Source of the DNA: Burkholderiales bacterium
Lineage (GTDB): Bacteria; Pseudomonadota; Gammaproteobacteria; Burkholderiales; Casimicrobiaceae
Reading direction: 5' to 3'
Assembly (NCBI GenBank): GCA_016790165.1
Contig: JAEUPL010000003.1
Span: 45,758 to 109,757, forward strand
DNA: 64,000 nt
A program made the translations under genes and the position numbers. The notes under the pieces were generated by a model that was not told the DNA's origin, did not search any database, and worked only from the letters and a program-made list of their open reading frames with translations. This document shows, piece by piece, positions 63,883-64,000 of the stretch (positions are counted from its first letter, which is position 1; each line of letters starts with the position of its first letter).

Positions 63883-64000
63883 GTTCTTCCCGCTGAGTCG
63901 GGAAGCTGGAGGCTTGTGGCCCAAGGCCGAATGGGGCCTGCGGGCGTTGTAGTAGGCCAGGAAGGACGGCAGCCAAGCGGTGCGCTCGGCGCTGTTGTTC
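63862..64000 (-). mobile_element. IS481-family transposase, C-terminal end (cut by window edge)
   Basis: The last 45 codons of a transposase on the minus strand. They include the typical IS481/IS3-type ending AYYNARRPHSALGHKPP followed by SRLSGKNLLQLNN and stop. The DDE catalytic residues lie beyond the window. The stop codon lies inside the end of the DUF1801 frame, so the element has inserted at or through that gene's 3' end. The inverted terminal repeat may start near 63868 (TGTTAAGTTGCA), an inference from the family's TGT ends. Confidence 0.88.

Overview
The window is chromosomal DNA of a GC-rich betaproteobacterium, most likely of or near the Burkholderiales. The evidence is the DUF2863 gene (a family I know mainly from Burkholderiales), the DUF1178, queG/tsaE/amiC and yhdP/glnE gene neighbourhoods, an aromatic supra-operon (serC-pheA-tyrA-aroA), and LPS core genes. 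Most of the window is ordinary core genome. I see no rRNA, CRISPR array, prophage or plasmid origin. The species cannot be named from the sequence alone.

Layout. 1-3.6 kb: the thrS-infC-rpmI-rplT translation operon (minus strand) behind tRNA-Val(GAC), with a terminator-like hairpin just in front of thrS and an AUA start codon for infC. 3.6-8 kb: a DUF1178 protein and an iron-type ABC ATPase plus fused permease with no binding protein. 8-13.2 kb: a Tat-exported vanadium haloperoxidase, a prolyl oligopeptidase, a lipoprotein amidase and a membrane protein. 13.5-20.7 kb: aroA and tyrA-pheA-serC, separated by a 2.5 kb block with two genes I do not recognise. 20.7-25.7 kb: LPS core assembly (WaaC, a DUF4254 protein, family 2 and family 9 glycosyltransferases, an O-antigen ligase). 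26-33.7 kb: a peptide-type ABC operon interleaved with two paralogous M20 amidohydrolases, a lipoprotein and a tiny membrane protein, again with no binding protein. 33.7-41 kb: rlmB, tRNA-Thr(CGT), an IclR regulator, rdgC, a DUF808 protein, and amiC-tsaE divergent from queG with overlapping start codons.

41-52 kb: an S41 peptidase, a DUF2863 protein, an EamA transporter, a CBS-domain protein, a FixL/FixJ-like two-component pair, trxB, an Smr-domain protein, an M23 peptidase and an NTF2-like secreted protein. 52-60.3 kb: yhdP and glnE head to head, a small secreted protein, and a uspA gene under what looks like a class II FNR/ANR promoter. 60.3-64 kb: a large CoA-transferase, an unrecognised exported protein, a decaying DUF1801 gene, and the cut end of an IS481-family transposase.

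The non-coding signals are the most unusual part. They are a dispersed two-hairpin repeat (three good copies and one decayed), a 170-bp MITE-like palindrome that carries the EamA stop codon, a 150-bp inverted-repeat insert between serC and pheA, the thrS leader hairpin, and a set of TANAAT boxes 6-9 nt before start codons that suggest leaderless transcripts. I did not find a clear new multi-gene defence or biosynthetic system. The best protein-level candidate for something undescribed is the gene pair inside the aro locus.
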